NCBI RefSeq assembly: GCF_013349955.1
Contig: NZ_JABVXC010000004.1
Coordinates: 183,036-247,035, forward strand
Reading direction: 5' to 3'
Length of the DNA: 64,000 nucleotides
Source: Onishia taeanensis
Lineage (GTDB): Bacteria > Pseudomonadota > Gammaproteobacteria > Pseudomonadales > Halomonadaceae
Below, piece after piece: positions 40,012 through 48,312 of the stretch. A model generated the notes under the pieces. It had not been told where the DNA came from. It searched no databases and was given only the letters and a program-made list of their open reading frames with translations. The first letter of the stretch is position 1; each line of letters opens with the position of its first letter. The position numbers were made by a program, and so were the translations under genes.

Positions 40012-40038
40012 CCGCCGGCGCCCCAAGGGCGCCGGCGG
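40012..40038 (-). other. GC-rich hairpin between aspS and yebC
   Basis: A perfect 11-bp stem CCGCCGGCGCC/GGCGCCGGCGG with a 5-nt loop lies in the 85-bp gap, about 23 nt before the yebC start. Without a U-tract it is more likely an attenuating or mRNA-processing structure than a full stop between the genes. Confidence 0.6.
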
Positions 40039-40073
40039 ATCGGAATTGCGTGTATTCAGGTGCTAGGTGTGGC

Positions 40074-41858
40074 TCAAACCCCCTGCTCGCCCTCGGGCTT
40101 GGCTTTCTGACGCAGGCGGATATTGAGCTCTTTGAGCTGCGTCGGAGAAACCACACCCGGAGCGTCGGTCATCAGGCAGGCGGCGCTCTGGGTTTTCGGG
40201 AAGGCGATGACCTCACGGATCGTTTTGGCACCGGTCATCAGCATTACCAGGCGATCCAGACCGAAGGCCAGGCCGCCATGGGGCGGCGCGCCGTACTGCA
40301 GGGCGTCGAGCAGGAAGCCGAACTTCTCGTCGGCTTCTTCCTCGCCGATGCCCAGCACGTCGAGCACCGCACGCTGCATGCCGTGGTCATGAATACGAAT
40401 CGAACCACCACCCAGCTCGGTGCCGTTGAGCACCATGTCGTAGGCCTTGGACAGCGCCTCGGCCGGGCGGTCGCGCAGGGTGTCGACATCGCAGGACGGC
40501 GCGGTGAACGGATGGTGAAGCGCCTGCATGCGGCCGTTGCCGTCTTCCTCGAACATCGGGAAGTCGACCACCCAAAGCGGCGCCCATTCGCGGGTATAGA
40601 GTTCCAGATCTTCACCCAGCTTGACGCGCAGCGCACCGATCGCCTCGTTGACGATGCGGGCGTTATCGGCGCCGAAGAAGATGATGTCACCGTCCTGTGC
40701 CTCGACCCGGTCGAGCAGGTCTTCGATGATGCCGTCCATGAACTTGACGATTGGCGACTGCAGGCCTTCGATGCCCTTGGCACGTTCGTTGACCTTGATC
40801 CAGGCCAGGCCGCGAGCCCCGTAGATGCCGACGAACTTGGTGTACTCGTCGATTTCCTTGCGCGACAGCTTGGCACCGCCCGGCACCTTGAGCGCCGCCA
40901 CACGGCCATCGTCGGCCTGGGCCGGGCCGGAGAAGACCTTGAAGTCGACGTCTTTCATCAGGTCGTCGACATCGGTGAGTTCCAGCGGGATGCGCAGGTC
41001 CGGCTTGTCGGAACCAAAGCGGCTCATGGCTTCGGCATACGGCATGCGCGGGAACAGCGGCAGTTCGACGTCGAGCACCTCCTGAAACAGTTGACGGATC
41101 ATGGTCTCGGTAATGGCCATGATGTCGTCTTCGTCGACGAAGGATGCCTCGAGATCGATCTGGGTGAATTCCGGCTGACGGTCGGCGCGCAGATCCTCGT
41201 CACGGAAGCACTTGGCGATCTGATAGTAGCGATCGACGCCGGAAACCATCAGCAGCTGCTTGAACAGCTGCGGCGATTGCGGGAGCGCGAAGAAGCTGCC
41301 GGCGTGGGTGCGGCTCGGCACCAGGTAGTCGCGGGCACCCTCCGGCGTTGCACGGGTCAGGATCGGGGTCTCGATATCCAGGAAGCCCTGGTCTTCCAGG
41401 AAGGCGCGTACGCTGTGAGAGATCCGCGAGCGCAGGCGCAGCTTGTCGATCATCTCCGGGCGGCGCAGGTCGATATAGCGATGCTTGAGGCGGGTTTCCT
41501 CGCCGACCTTACCGTGTTCATCGAGTTGGAAAGGCGGCGTGGCGGCGGTGTTGAGCACCTCGACGTCCTTGGCCAGCACCTCGATCATACCGGTCGGCAT
41601 GTTGGGGTTCTGGGTGCCTTCCGGGCGCAGACGAACACGGCCGGTAATGCGCAGCACGAATTCGTTACGTGCACGGTCGGCGGTCGCGAAGGCTTCGGCG
41701 GTATCGGGATCCACCACCACCTGCGCCAGACCATCACGGTCGCGCAGATCGAGGAAGATTACTCCACCATGGTCACGGCGGCGGTGAACCCAGCCGCATA
41801 AGGTGACCTGCTGGTCCACCAGAGTCTCGTTCAGCTGGCCGCAATAATGGCTGCGCAT
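40074..41858 (-). CDS. aspS: Aspartate--tRNA ligase
   Basis: This class IIb aminoacyl-tRNA synthetase charges tRNA-Asp. The 594-aa product has the N-terminal anticodon-binding OB fold ([23 protein letters not shown]). Motif 2 is in [18 protein letters not shown], preceded by [14 protein letters not shown]. The bacterial GAD insertion spans about residues 285-420. Motif 3 is [27 protein letters not shown]. The start at 41858 gives [16 protein letters not shown]. It is followed by yebC and ruvCAB on the same strand. Confidence 0.97.
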   Translation of the reverse strand: MRSHYCGQLNETLVDQQVTLCGWVHRRRDHGGVIFLDLRDRDGLAQVVVDPDTAEAFATADRARNEFVLRITGRVRLRPEGTQNPNMPTGMIEVLAKDVEVLNTAATPPFQLDEHGKVGEETRLKHRYIDLRRPEMIDKLRLRSRISHSVRAFLEDQGFLDIETPILTRATPEGARDYLVPSRTHAGSFFALPQSPQLFKQLLMVSGVDRYYQIAKCFRDEDLRADRQPEFTQIDLEASFVDEDDIMAITETMIRQLFQEVLDVELPLFPRMPYAEAMSRFGSDKPDLRIPLELTDVDDLMKDVDFKVFSGPAQADDGRVAALKVPGGAKLSRKEIDEYTKFVGIYGARGLAWIKVNERAKGIEGLQSPIVKFMDGIIEDLLDRVEAQDGDIIFFGADNARIVNEAIGALRVKLGEDLELYTREWAPLWVVDFPMFEEDGNGRMQALHHPFTAPSCDVDTLRDRPAEALSKAYDMVLNGTELGGGSIRIHDHGMQRAVLDVLGIGEEEADEKFGFLLDALQYGAPPHGGLAFGLDRLVMLMTGAKTIREVIAFPKTQSAACLMTDAPGVVSPTQLKELNIRLRQKAKPEGEQGV

Positions 41859-41908
41859 GTCAAATCCTGTTCTGTTGCGTTATCGAATAATAAAGAAGGA
41901 CGGGGCGC

Positions 41909-42175
41909 TTAGGCCGCCGCTCCGTCCTTGGCCGTTGTCTTGGGCGAGGCGCTAGTATCCGCCCCGCCCTCGCCGGCAAGGTTCTTCTTGCTGCCGGACT
42001 TGAAATCGGTCTCGTACCAGCCGTTGCCGGCCAGCCGGAAGCCCGCCGCGCTGATCAGCCGCTGGAGCGAATCCTTGTCGCAGGCTGGGCAATCGGTCAG
42101 CGGTTCGGCGCTGATTTTCTGAAGCTTTTCCAGGCGATGGCCACAGGCCTTGCACTCATATTCATAGATGGGCAT
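41909..42175 (-). CDS. FmdB-family zinc-ribbon protein
   Basis: This small 88-aa protein has an N-terminal zinc ribbon MPIYEYECKACGHRLEK with Cys8-x-x-Cys11 and a second pair Cys29-x-x-Cys32 (DCPACDKD). The FmdB family begins exactly MPIYEYxCxxC; its function is not firmly known, though the name comes from a putative regulator of an amidase operon. A YETDFKSGSKKN segment typical of the family follows, and the tail is low-complexity Ala/Thr/Ser. It lies 50 bp upstream of aspS on the same strand and is commonly found there. Confidence 0.92.
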   Translation of the reverse strand: MPIYEYECKACGHRLEKLQKISAEPLTDCPACDKDSLQRLISAAGFRLAGNGWYETDFKSGSKKNLAGEGGADTSASPKTTAKDGAAA

Positions 42176-42580
42176 CGTTCAACTCTCCTGAGCACGACTA
42201 CATAAGCACAACGGTTTGATCACAACGGCTAGCTCTAAGTGCTGGGCATCGTGCTGGGCATGGTACTTGTCGTACTACCTGTCGTAGTACCTGTACCTTT
42301 AAGAAGTACCTGTACCTTTAAGAAGTACCTGTACCTGCAAAGCACCCGGCATAGCGACAGCTTAGGCACACCGCACTGCCAACCAGCGGAGCCAGTGGCG
42401 GGCTTGGGGCCGAGCCTTGACACAATATCGGGGCGGCCCAGGCGCTTTCCAAGCCTGCTACGAAAGCGCGACATTATAGCGTGTTGCGCCCCCTGGCGGG
42501 CAAGGCGAGCAAGCGCGCATTATCATCGTTGTTCACAGTCAGCCCGACACACTACCTCACAACACGATCAGGACGCTCCC
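42176..42580. other. 405-bp divergent intergenic region with tandem repeats
   Basis: This gap separates fmdB-aspS (leftward) from the hydroxyacid dehydrogenase (rightward). Two 12-bp units GTGCTGGGCATC/G stand at about 42240-42262. Two exact 19-bp units (ACCTGTACCTTTAAGAAGT at 42289-42307 and 42308-42326) are followed by a 12-bp partial copy to 42338. The whole block 42262-42338 is built from GTACCTGT-like words. The frame stays open on the plus strand from 42239, but codon use and the repeats do not look like coding sequence. I see no RNA gene. Confidence 0.75.
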
Positions 42581-43522
42581 ATGAAAGCCGTGATCCTTGA
42601 TGCCGCCAGCCTCGGCGACGATATCGACCTGAACCCGCTGCGCGCCCAAGTCGAGACCCTGAAGGTCCATGACACCACTCGCCCAGAGGAGTGCCTGGAG
42701 CGCCTCGACGGCGCCAGTGTGGCCATCGTCAACAAGGTGCTATTGAATTCAGAGACCCTCGAGGCGCTACCCAGCCTGAGGCTGATCTGCGTATTGGCGA
42801 CCGGCACCAATAATATTGACATGCAGGCTGCCAAGCGGCTGGGCATCGAGGTGCGCAACGTCACCGCCTATGGTACCGCCAGCGTCGCCCAGCACACGCT
42901 GATGCTGATGCTGGCCCTGGCCAATCGGCTTCCGCTCTACCAACGAGAGGTTGCCGACGGCGCCTGGCAGCAGAGTGCCTTCTTCTGCCTGCTGAATCAC
43001 CGCACCCTGCAGCTCTCGGGAAAGCACCTGGTGATCGTCGGCCAGGGTGAGCTTGGTTCGCGGGTGGCAGCGCTGGCGAAAGCTTTCGAGATGCGCGTCA
43101 GCTTCGCTGCCCGTCCCGGCAAGGCCGACGACTCGCGCCCTAGCCTTCATGAGTTGGCGCCCCAGGCTGACGTTGTGAGCCTGCACTGCCCTTTGACCGA
43201 CCAGACGCGCCACCTGGTCGATGCCGTCCTGCTGGAGCGCCTCAGAGAGGATGCACTGCTGATCAATTGCGCACGAGGCGGTATCATAGATGAACAGGCG
43301 GCCCTAGAGGCGCTGCGTGAGGGGCGCTTGGGTGGTCTCGGGGTTGATTCGCTGCCGGCAGAGCCCCCGCGAGACGGTCACGCCCTGATCAAGGCCCTCG
43401 ATGAGCCACTTAACCTGATCGTCACCCCGCACAATGCCTGGATCACACCCGAGGCACGCGCCAATGTGGTCCGGCTGTCCGTGGACAATATCCGCGCCTG
43501 GCAAGGAAACTCGGATGCCTGA
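42581..43522 (+). CDS. D-2-hydroxyacid dehydrogenase (glyoxylate/hydroxypyruvate reductase-like)
   Basis: This is an NAD(P)-dependent D-isomer-specific 2-hydroxyacid dehydrogenase of 313 aa. The Rossmann motif VIVGQGELGSRVA lies near residues 150-162. The catalytic arginine is in LLINCARGGIIDEQA and the acid-base histidine in VTPHNAWITPEA. The helix ATGTNNIDMQAAKRLGIEV is typical. Length and motifs resemble hydroxypyruvate reductase (HprA), but the substrate cannot be fixed. The ATG at 42581 is chosen over the open frame from 42239, which runs through tandem repeats. It overlaps the following sugar kinase by 8 bp, implying coupled expression. Confidence 0.87.
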   Translation: MKAVILDAASLGDDIDLNPLRAQVETLKVHDTTRPEECLERLDGASVAIVNKVLLNSETLEALPSLRLICVLATGTNNIDMQAAKRLGIEVRNVTAYGTASVAQHTLMLMLALANRLPLYQREVADGAWQQSAFFCLLNHRTLQLSGKHLVIVGQGELGSRVAALAKAFEMRVSFAARPGKADDSRPSLHELAPQADVVSLHCPLTDQTRHLVDAVLLERLREDALLINCARGGIIDEQAALEALREGRLGGLGVDSLPAEPPRDGHALIKALDEPLNLIVTPHNAWITPEARANVVRLSVDNIRAWQGNSDA

Positions 43523-44453
43523 TATCCATCGCCCACTCTATAACCTGGGCTCCATCAACATCGATCATGTCTATCGTGTACCCCACCTGGTTCGCCCTGG
43601 CGAGACGCTGGCCAGTACCGGCTACCAGCAGGTACTTGGCGGCAAGGGGGCCAACCAGTCGCTCGCCATGGCCCTGGCGGGTGGGCGGGTCGAGCACTGG
43701 GGGCGCCTGGGGCGCAGCGACCAGTGGGCTCTCACGCTGCTGACCGATGCAGGCGTCGGCGCCGACGCACTGGATCTCGTCGATGAGCCCAGCGGCCATG
43801 CCCTGATTCAGGTCGATGACCAAGCCGAGAATGCCATCATTCTCTATCCGGGGGCCAACCACGGCTTTGATGATGCCGACATCGACACCCGCATCGATAA
43901 TGCCGAGCCCAGCGGCTGGCTGCTGCTGCAGAACGAGACCAACGGCCTGGCTCGCGCCATGGAGCAGGCCCATGCCAGAGGGCTGTCAATCGCCTTCAAT
44001 CCGGCGCCGATGCACGCGGCCGTGAACGAGTTACCGCTGTCGACCTGCCAACTGTTGTTCGTCAATCGCGGCGAGGCGGCAGCACTCGTCAGTCTGCCCG
44101 AAGACAGTGACGCTAACGCCTTGCTAGCGGCACTCGGCGACCGCCTGCCGAGCATTGAGCTGGTGCTGACCCTGGGAGGTGATGGTGTCTGCTATCAGCA
44201 CGGCGACACCCGACTCGAGTTGCCCGCTTATCGCGTCGAAGCCAGGGACACCACCGCCGCTGGCGATACCTTTATCGGCCACTTCATGGCCGCACGGCTT
44301 GCCGGCCGCGACGTCGAGACCTGCCTGCGTCGAGCAAGTGTGGCGTCAGCGATTTGCGTGCAGCGCGAAGGCGCCGCGCCGAGCATCCCCGATGCTGCGG
44401 CAGTGGATGCAGCGCTTGCCGAGTGGCCAGCGCTGACGCTGCGCCGCAGCTGA
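43515..44453 (+). CDS. PfkB-family carbohydrate kinase (ribokinase-like)
   Basis: This 312-aa PfkB-family kinase resembles ribokinase. GSINIDHVYRVPHLVRPGET lies at the N-terminus, the substrate-binding VLGGKGANQSLAMALAGG near residues 40-57, and the ATP/anion-hole and catalytic motif ARDTTAAGDTFIGHFMAARL near residues 250-270 with the base aspartate. Ribokinase is favoured because a nucleoside hydrolase, which releases ribose, follows 59 bp later. Its start overlaps the upstream dehydrogenase by 8 bp; AAGGAAA precedes the ATG. Confidence 0.85.
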   Translation: MPDIHRPLYNLGSINIDHVYRVPHLVRPGETLASTGYQQVLGGKGANQSLAMALAGGRVEHWGRLGRSDQWALTLLTDAGVGADALDLVDEPSGHALIQVDDQAENAIILYPGANHGFDDADIDTRIDNAEPSGWLLLQNETNGLARAMEQAHARGLSIAFNPAPMHAAVNELPLSTCQLLFVNRGEAAALVSLPEDSDANALLAALGDRLPSIELVLTLGGDGVCYQHGDTRLELPAYRVEARDTTAAGDTFIGHFMAARLAGRDVETCLRRASVASAICVQREGAAPSIPDAAAVDAALAEWPALTLRRS

Positions 44454-44512
44454 GCCATCCCATTTTCAATCACTGATGCGCGGGCATTGACCCGCTCGGC
44501 TAAGGAAGCCCC

Positions 44513-45454
44513 ATGAGCCAACCGATCATCTTTGACACCGATCCGGGCGTCGACGACGCTCAGGCCATCGCCATTGCCCTTGCCCACCCGGAGATCGAGC
44601 TGCTGGGCATGACGACCACCTACGGCAACGTCGATATCGATACTGCCACCCATAACGCCCTACTGCTTGCCGAGCTGGCGGGGCAGAACATCCCGGTCGC
44701 CCAAGGTGCCGCCGCCCCGCTGGTCAAGGCCAAGCATCCAGCTCCGGCGCATATCCATGGTGCCAACGGCCTGGGCAATATCGATCTGCCCAGTATCGAA
44801 GGTAATGCGCTTGCGGTCAGCGCCCCTCAATTCATCGTCGACACCGTCAACGCTCGTCCCGGCGAGGTCAGCCTGGTGGCCGTGGGCCCTCTCGGCAACC
44901 TGGCCGCCGCACTGCAGCTCGACCCCAGCATTACCGAGAAGGTCAAACAGGTCATCGTCATGGGGGGCTCCATCAAGGAAGGCGGCAATGTCACCCCGGT
45001 CGCCGAGGCCAATATCTTCAACGACCCGCATGCCGCTGCCCGGGTACTGAGCGCCGGCTGGCCGCTGACGATGGTGGGACTGGATGCGACTCACCGCTGC
45101 GTTCTGGCACCCAAGGACATGGACGCCATCGCCGCAGGCCAGGGCGAGCTTGGCCGAGTGCTGGCCGAAAGCTACGCCTTCTACCGGGCCTTCTACCAGC
45201 AGGCGCTTGGCATTGACGGTTGCTGCCCTCACGATAGCTGCGCGCTGGCCTATCTCATTCGGCCCGAGCTCTTCACAACCGCCAGGGGCCATCTCAACGT
45301 GGTCACGGAAGGCATCGCCGAAGGGCAGACAGTGTTCGCACCTGAAAGCCGCGAGTTCCTGGCACCGCGCTGGTCCCAGACGCCAATCATCACCGCCTGC
45401 CTGAGCGCAGATGGTCCCGCAGTGATTGACTGGATGGTCGATACGCTCAAGTAA
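44513..45454 (+). CDS. Inosine/uridine-preferring nucleoside hydrolase
   Basis: This calcium-dependent nucleoside N-ribohydrolase splits ribonucleosides to base and ribose. The 313-aa product begins MSQPIIFDTDPGVDDAQAIA with the signature DTDPGxDD calcium-binding aspartates. It also has TTYGNVDIDTATHNALLL, LVAVGPLGNLAAAL, VMGGSIKEGGNVTPVAEANIFNDP, and CPHDSCALAYLIRPELF with the active-site histidine and aspartate. Exact base preference (Rih type) cannot be told. With the upstream kinase it forms a plausible path from nucleoside to ribose-5-phosphate. It is convergent with the acylphosphatase gene. Confidence 0.93.
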   Translation: MSQPIIFDTDPGVDDAQAIAIALAHPEIELLGMTTTYGNVDIDTATHNALLLAELAGQNIPVAQGAAAPLVKAKHPAPAHIHGANGLGNIDLPSIEGNALAVSAPQFIVDTVNARPGEVSLVAVGPLGNLAAALQLDPSITEKVKQVIVMGGSIKEGGNVTPVAEANIFNDPHAAARVLSAGWPLTMVGLDATHRCVLAPKDMDAIAAGQGELGRVLAESYAFYRAFYQQALGIDGCCPHDSCALAYLIRPELFTTARGHLNVVTEGIAEGQTVFAPESREFLAPRWSQTPIITACLSADGPAVIDWMVDTLK

Positions 45455-45507
45455 CTTTCGACTGGCAATTGACTTGGCGCCATGCCCTCAGGCCTGGGAA
45501 TAGCGGC

Positions 45508-45780
45508 CTAGAGCGTGATGAAGGCGTCGAGATCCTGCCAACCGACGTCTTCTACAACCACATCAGTGACCTGGGCGTTCGGTGGTCCTTCCCACAGCCA
45601 CCGGACGACCGCATCGACGTCGCTGGACTCGCCGCATAGCAACACCTCGACACGCCCATCTTCCAAGTTACGGGCGTGTCCTGCCACCCCTGCCTCTAAC
45701 GCCTGTTGCTGAGTCGCTCTGCGATACCAGACGCCCTGTACCTTGCCGGTGACCAGCGCCTTCAGGCAGCACTTGCTCAT
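45508..45780 (-). CDS. Acylphosphatase
   Basis: Acylphosphatase hydrolyses acyl-phosphate bonds; its physiological role in bacteria is not settled. The 90-aa product has the two catalytic residues in their motifs: arginine in GKVQGVWYRRATQQQA and asparagine in GHARNLEDGRVEV. AAGGAG stands 8 nt before the ATG at 45778-45780. The preceding out-of-frame ATG at 45784 is ignored. Confidence 0.94.
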   Translation of the reverse strand: MSKCCLKALVTGKVQGVWYRRATQQQALEAGVAGHARNLEDGRVEVLLCGESSDVDAVVRWLWEGPPNAQVTDVVVEDVGWQDLDAFITL

Positions 45781-45932
45781 TCATGGTCTCCTTGATGTCC
45801 ACAGCAACCAGGCACAACCAGGTCATGTTGCTACAGCCAAAATTATACCTGGGCTACATTTATACAGCTTTTATGTACAACTATTTCGGCACGAGCTATA
45901 TTCAAGCCACAAGCCACAAGACGGATGTTTTC

Positions 45933-46112
45933 ATGTTAGCTCTGACATTTCTGCTCCTGGTTACCACATGCCTATCGCTTGCCGCTTTGGGGTTCGCCAT
46001 CAAAGCGGCGACGGTAGAGATGCAGTTCGGACTGGTTCCGCTGTCCGACACCTCAACTCAAATCGAGAATGGCCGACATCGGTTGACAAGCAAACCGGTC
46101 ACCCGGCAGTGA
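45933..46112 (+). CDS. Possible small membrane protein (hypothetical)
   Basis: This is a 59-codon frame with one strongly hydrophobic segment (LALTFLLLVTTCLSLAALGFAI, 22 residues from residue 2), then a short polar tail. It lies in the 337-bp gap between acylphosphatase and yihY, both on the minus strand. No good Shine-Dalgarno is visible (only ACGGA). The same frame stays open upstream to 45783, where the residues look less protein-like. It could be real or chance. The rest of the gap (45781-45932) is AT-rich and may hold the acylphosphatase promoter. Confidence 0.3.
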   Translation: MLALTFLLLVTTCLSLAALGFAIKAATVEMQFGLVPLSDTSTQIENGRHRLTSKPVTRQ

Positions 46113-46117
46113 CTATC

Positions 46118-47023
46118 TCAGTCGGTTTGCACTTCTTGCTTGACCAGCACCGCTGAATTCCGCGGCAAGATATGTTTACCCCGGGCCAGCAGGTGGCACT
46201 TGGTAAACGCCGCACCAAGCAAAAGAATAAGAGAGCTGTAGTAGACCCACAGCAAAATCAATACCACAGAACCGGCGGCGCCATAGGTTGATGCCGTGGC
46301 CGTATAGGTCAGATAAAAAGCGATGCCGTATCGACCAATCGAAAATAGCACCGCCGTCACGCACGCCCCTACCATCACGTCCTTCCAGCGCAGCACCACA
46401 TCCGGCAACACCTTGAAGATAGTGGCGAACAGCAAGGCGATCATGGCCAGGGAAATCAGGAACTCCAACCCGCCAATCATGAAGCCGATGCCAGGCCAAA
46501 GATCATTGGCCGCATGCAACACTGCGCGTACGACCACTCCGAGAACCAGTGAGACCAATAAGAGAAAGCCGATGGATAGCACCACCGCCAGCGACAGCAC
46601 CCGGCTCTTGATGAACTGCAACATGCTGTTGCCACTGGGATGGGGCATCACGCCCCAGATGGTGTTCAGAGAAAACTGCATCTGCGCGAAGACGGTCGTG
46701 GCACCGATCAGCAAGGCACCAAAGCCAAGCATGCTAGGTAGCAGGCCAGACGCCTGTATACGCGACTGGGCGACGGCATTCTGGATGGCCTCGGCGGCTC
46801 CAAGGCCCATGGTGCCCTGTAACTGAGAGACGATCTGCCCCTGTGCGGCCTCTTCGCCAAGCACCAATCCTATGACCATGACCGCAATAATGATGGTCGG
46901 TGCCAGCGAGAACAGTGTATAGAAGGCCAGCGAGCCAGCGTAGCTGAAGGCATTGCGTTCAAGCCACAACTTCACGGCATGGCGGACCACTTCCCACCAG
47001 AAAAGAACCCTGGTTCGTAACAT
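46118..47023 (-). CDS. yihY: YihY/RNase BN-family inner-membrane protein
   Basis: This 301-aa polytopic inner-membrane protein belongs to the YihY (UPF0761) family. The family's earlier label as RNase BN is no longer accepted, and its function is unclear. Conserved segments are NAFSYAGSLAFYTLFSLAPTIIIAV near the N-terminus, GATTVFAQMQFSLNTIW, and ILLWVYYSSLILLLGAAFTK near the C-terminus. About six membrane helices are visible. The ATG at 47023 has AGGGAGC upstream; the longer start at 47056 does not. It is divergent from nadM across 154 bp. Confidence 0.92.
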   Translation of the reverse strand: MLRTRVLFWWEVVRHAVKLWLERNAFSYAGSLAFYTLFSLAPTIIIAVMVIGLVLGEEAAQGQIVSQLQGTMGLGAAEAIQNAVAQSRIQASGLLPSMLGFGALLIGATTVFAQMQFSLNTIWGVMPHPSGNSMLQFIKSRVLSLAVVLSIGFLLLVSLVLGVVVRAVLHAANDLWPGIGFMIGGLEFLISLAMIALLFATIFKVLPDVVLRWKDVMVGACVTAVLFSIGRYGIAFYLTYTATASTYGAAGSVVLILLWVYYSSLILLLGAAFTKCHLLARGKHILPRNSAVLVKQEVQTD

Positions 47024-47177
47024 GCAAGCTCCCTGCAACAGTGATATCGACTGCACCTAGCATACCCGAGCCCTTGGCACGCTGCTTCGCCAGCCGCCAA
47101 CGCCAGATTGCAGGCAGGGCAACGAGCATCGATAATGCGCCTCTTAGCGCACCAAGGTCATCAGCCACGGAGCCCGC

Positions 47178-48272
47178 ATGGCGCATACCCAGCTCACCAC
47201 CGATAGCCATAAGGATTTCGATTGCCTGGTCTTCATAGGCCGTTTTCAGCCACCGCATCTGGGGCACAGAGCGGTCATCCACGAGGCATTGAAACGTGCC
47301 CATCAGGTAATCGTCCTTGTCGGCTCGGCCTGGCAGGCCCGTTCGCTGCGCAACCCCTGGCGCTTCGAGGAGCGCCACGACATGCTGAGAAGTTGTTTCG
47401 ATGACACCGACAACGCGCGACTGGAAATCGAGCCTTTGCTTGATGCGCTTTACAATGATGATGTCTGGGTTCGCGACGTTCAGCGCAAGGTACGCGACAT
47501 CGCCTCGCCGAGCCAGGGGCGCCTGCCCCGCATCGGACTGATTGGAGCCAGCCGGGGCCAATCGAGCTATTACCTTACCCTGTTTCCGCAATGGGAGTCG
47601 GTGAGCGTGCCGCTGGTCGAGGGCATCTCCGCCAGCGGAATCCGTGAACGGCTATTCCGGTCGCCGGCTGCCGCCAGTGATTACACCTCCACCGGCGCGG
47701 CCCACGACCTGCCCCCCGGTGTACTCGACACCCTTCAGGCCTTCACTCGCAGCCAGCACTACCAGCATCTATTGGAAGAGCAGCAACTGCTGCAGCAGTA
47801 TCGCAGCGCCTGGGCAGATGCGCCCTACCCGCCTATTTTCGTGACGGTCAACGCCGTGGTGGTCCAATCGGGCCACGTGTTGATGGTCAAGCGCAGCGCA
47901 GCACCCGGCAAGGGCCTCTTGGCGCTACCAGGCGGATTCATCAACCCCCATGAGCGGCTGCTGGATGCCTGCCTACGGGAGCTAAGGGAGAGGGTGCGCC
48001 TGAAGGTGCCGACGCCGGTACTGAAGGGTTCGCTGCGGGGCCAACGCCTATTCGACGAGCCTCACCGCAGCTGGCGCGGCCGAACTCTGGCCGAGGCCTT
48101 CTATTTCGCGCTGCGCCCGGAGCAGCAACTCCCCCAGCTCAAGCCCGCCAAGGGCGGCGAGCGCGCTCGCTGGGTGGCACTTGCGGACCTGGAGCCCGAG
48201 GAGCTGTTCGAGGATCACTTTTTCATCATTCAGACCTTCCTGGGACTACCCGCCAGCCTCGGCACTTCCTAG
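47178..48272 (+). CDS. NMN adenylyltransferase fused to a Nudix domain (NadM-Nudix type)
   Basis: This is a 364-aa two-domain protein. The N-terminal nucleotidyltransferase (about residues 14-190) has GRFQPPHLGHRAVIHEAL with the HxGH motif (27-30) and EGISASGIRERLF, as in NadM, which makes NAD from NMN. The C-terminal Nudix domain (about 218-355) begins PPIFVTVNAVVVQSG. Its Nudix box (253-275) is degenerate: Gly253, Glu259, Arg267-Glu268 and Glu271 fit, but the next expected glutamate is Arg272 and the expected glycine is Arg274. Such fusions (Synechocystis, Francisella) hydrolyse ADP-ribose or regulate NAD metabolism. Catalytic competence of this Nudix half is uncertain. Confidence 0.88.
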   Translation: MAHTQLTTDSHKDFDCLVFIGRFQPPHLGHRAVIHEALKRAHQVIVLVGSAWQARSLRNPWRFEERHDMLRSCFDDTDNARLEIEPLLDALYNDDVWVRDVQRKVRDIASPSQGRLPRIGLIGASRGQSSYYLTLFPQWESVSVPLVEGISASGIRERLFRSPAAASDYTSTGAAHDLPPGVLDTLQAFTRSQHYQHLLEEQQLLQQYRSAWADAPYPPIFVTVNAVVVQSGHVLMVKRSAAPGKGLLALPGGFINPHERLLDACLRELRERVRLKVPTPVLKGSLRGQRLFDEPHRSWRGRTLAEAFYFALRPEQQLPQLKPAKGGERARWVALADLEPEELFEDHFFIIQTFLGLPASLGTS

Positions 48273-48312
48273 CACCCTGCTGGGCGCTGCCAAACCGAGA
48301 TGATGAACCGGA

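Noticed and set aside
39744..41801. 685-codon plus-strand frame opposite aspS and yebC
   Set aside because: It lies opposite two intact conserved genes, has no ribosome-binding site, and encodes no recognisable domain.
42239..42580. N-terminal extension of the hydroxyacid dehydrogenase through the tandem repeats
   Set aside because: The frame is open, but the family begins at the ATG at 42581, and the extension translates repeats of the GTACCTGT type.
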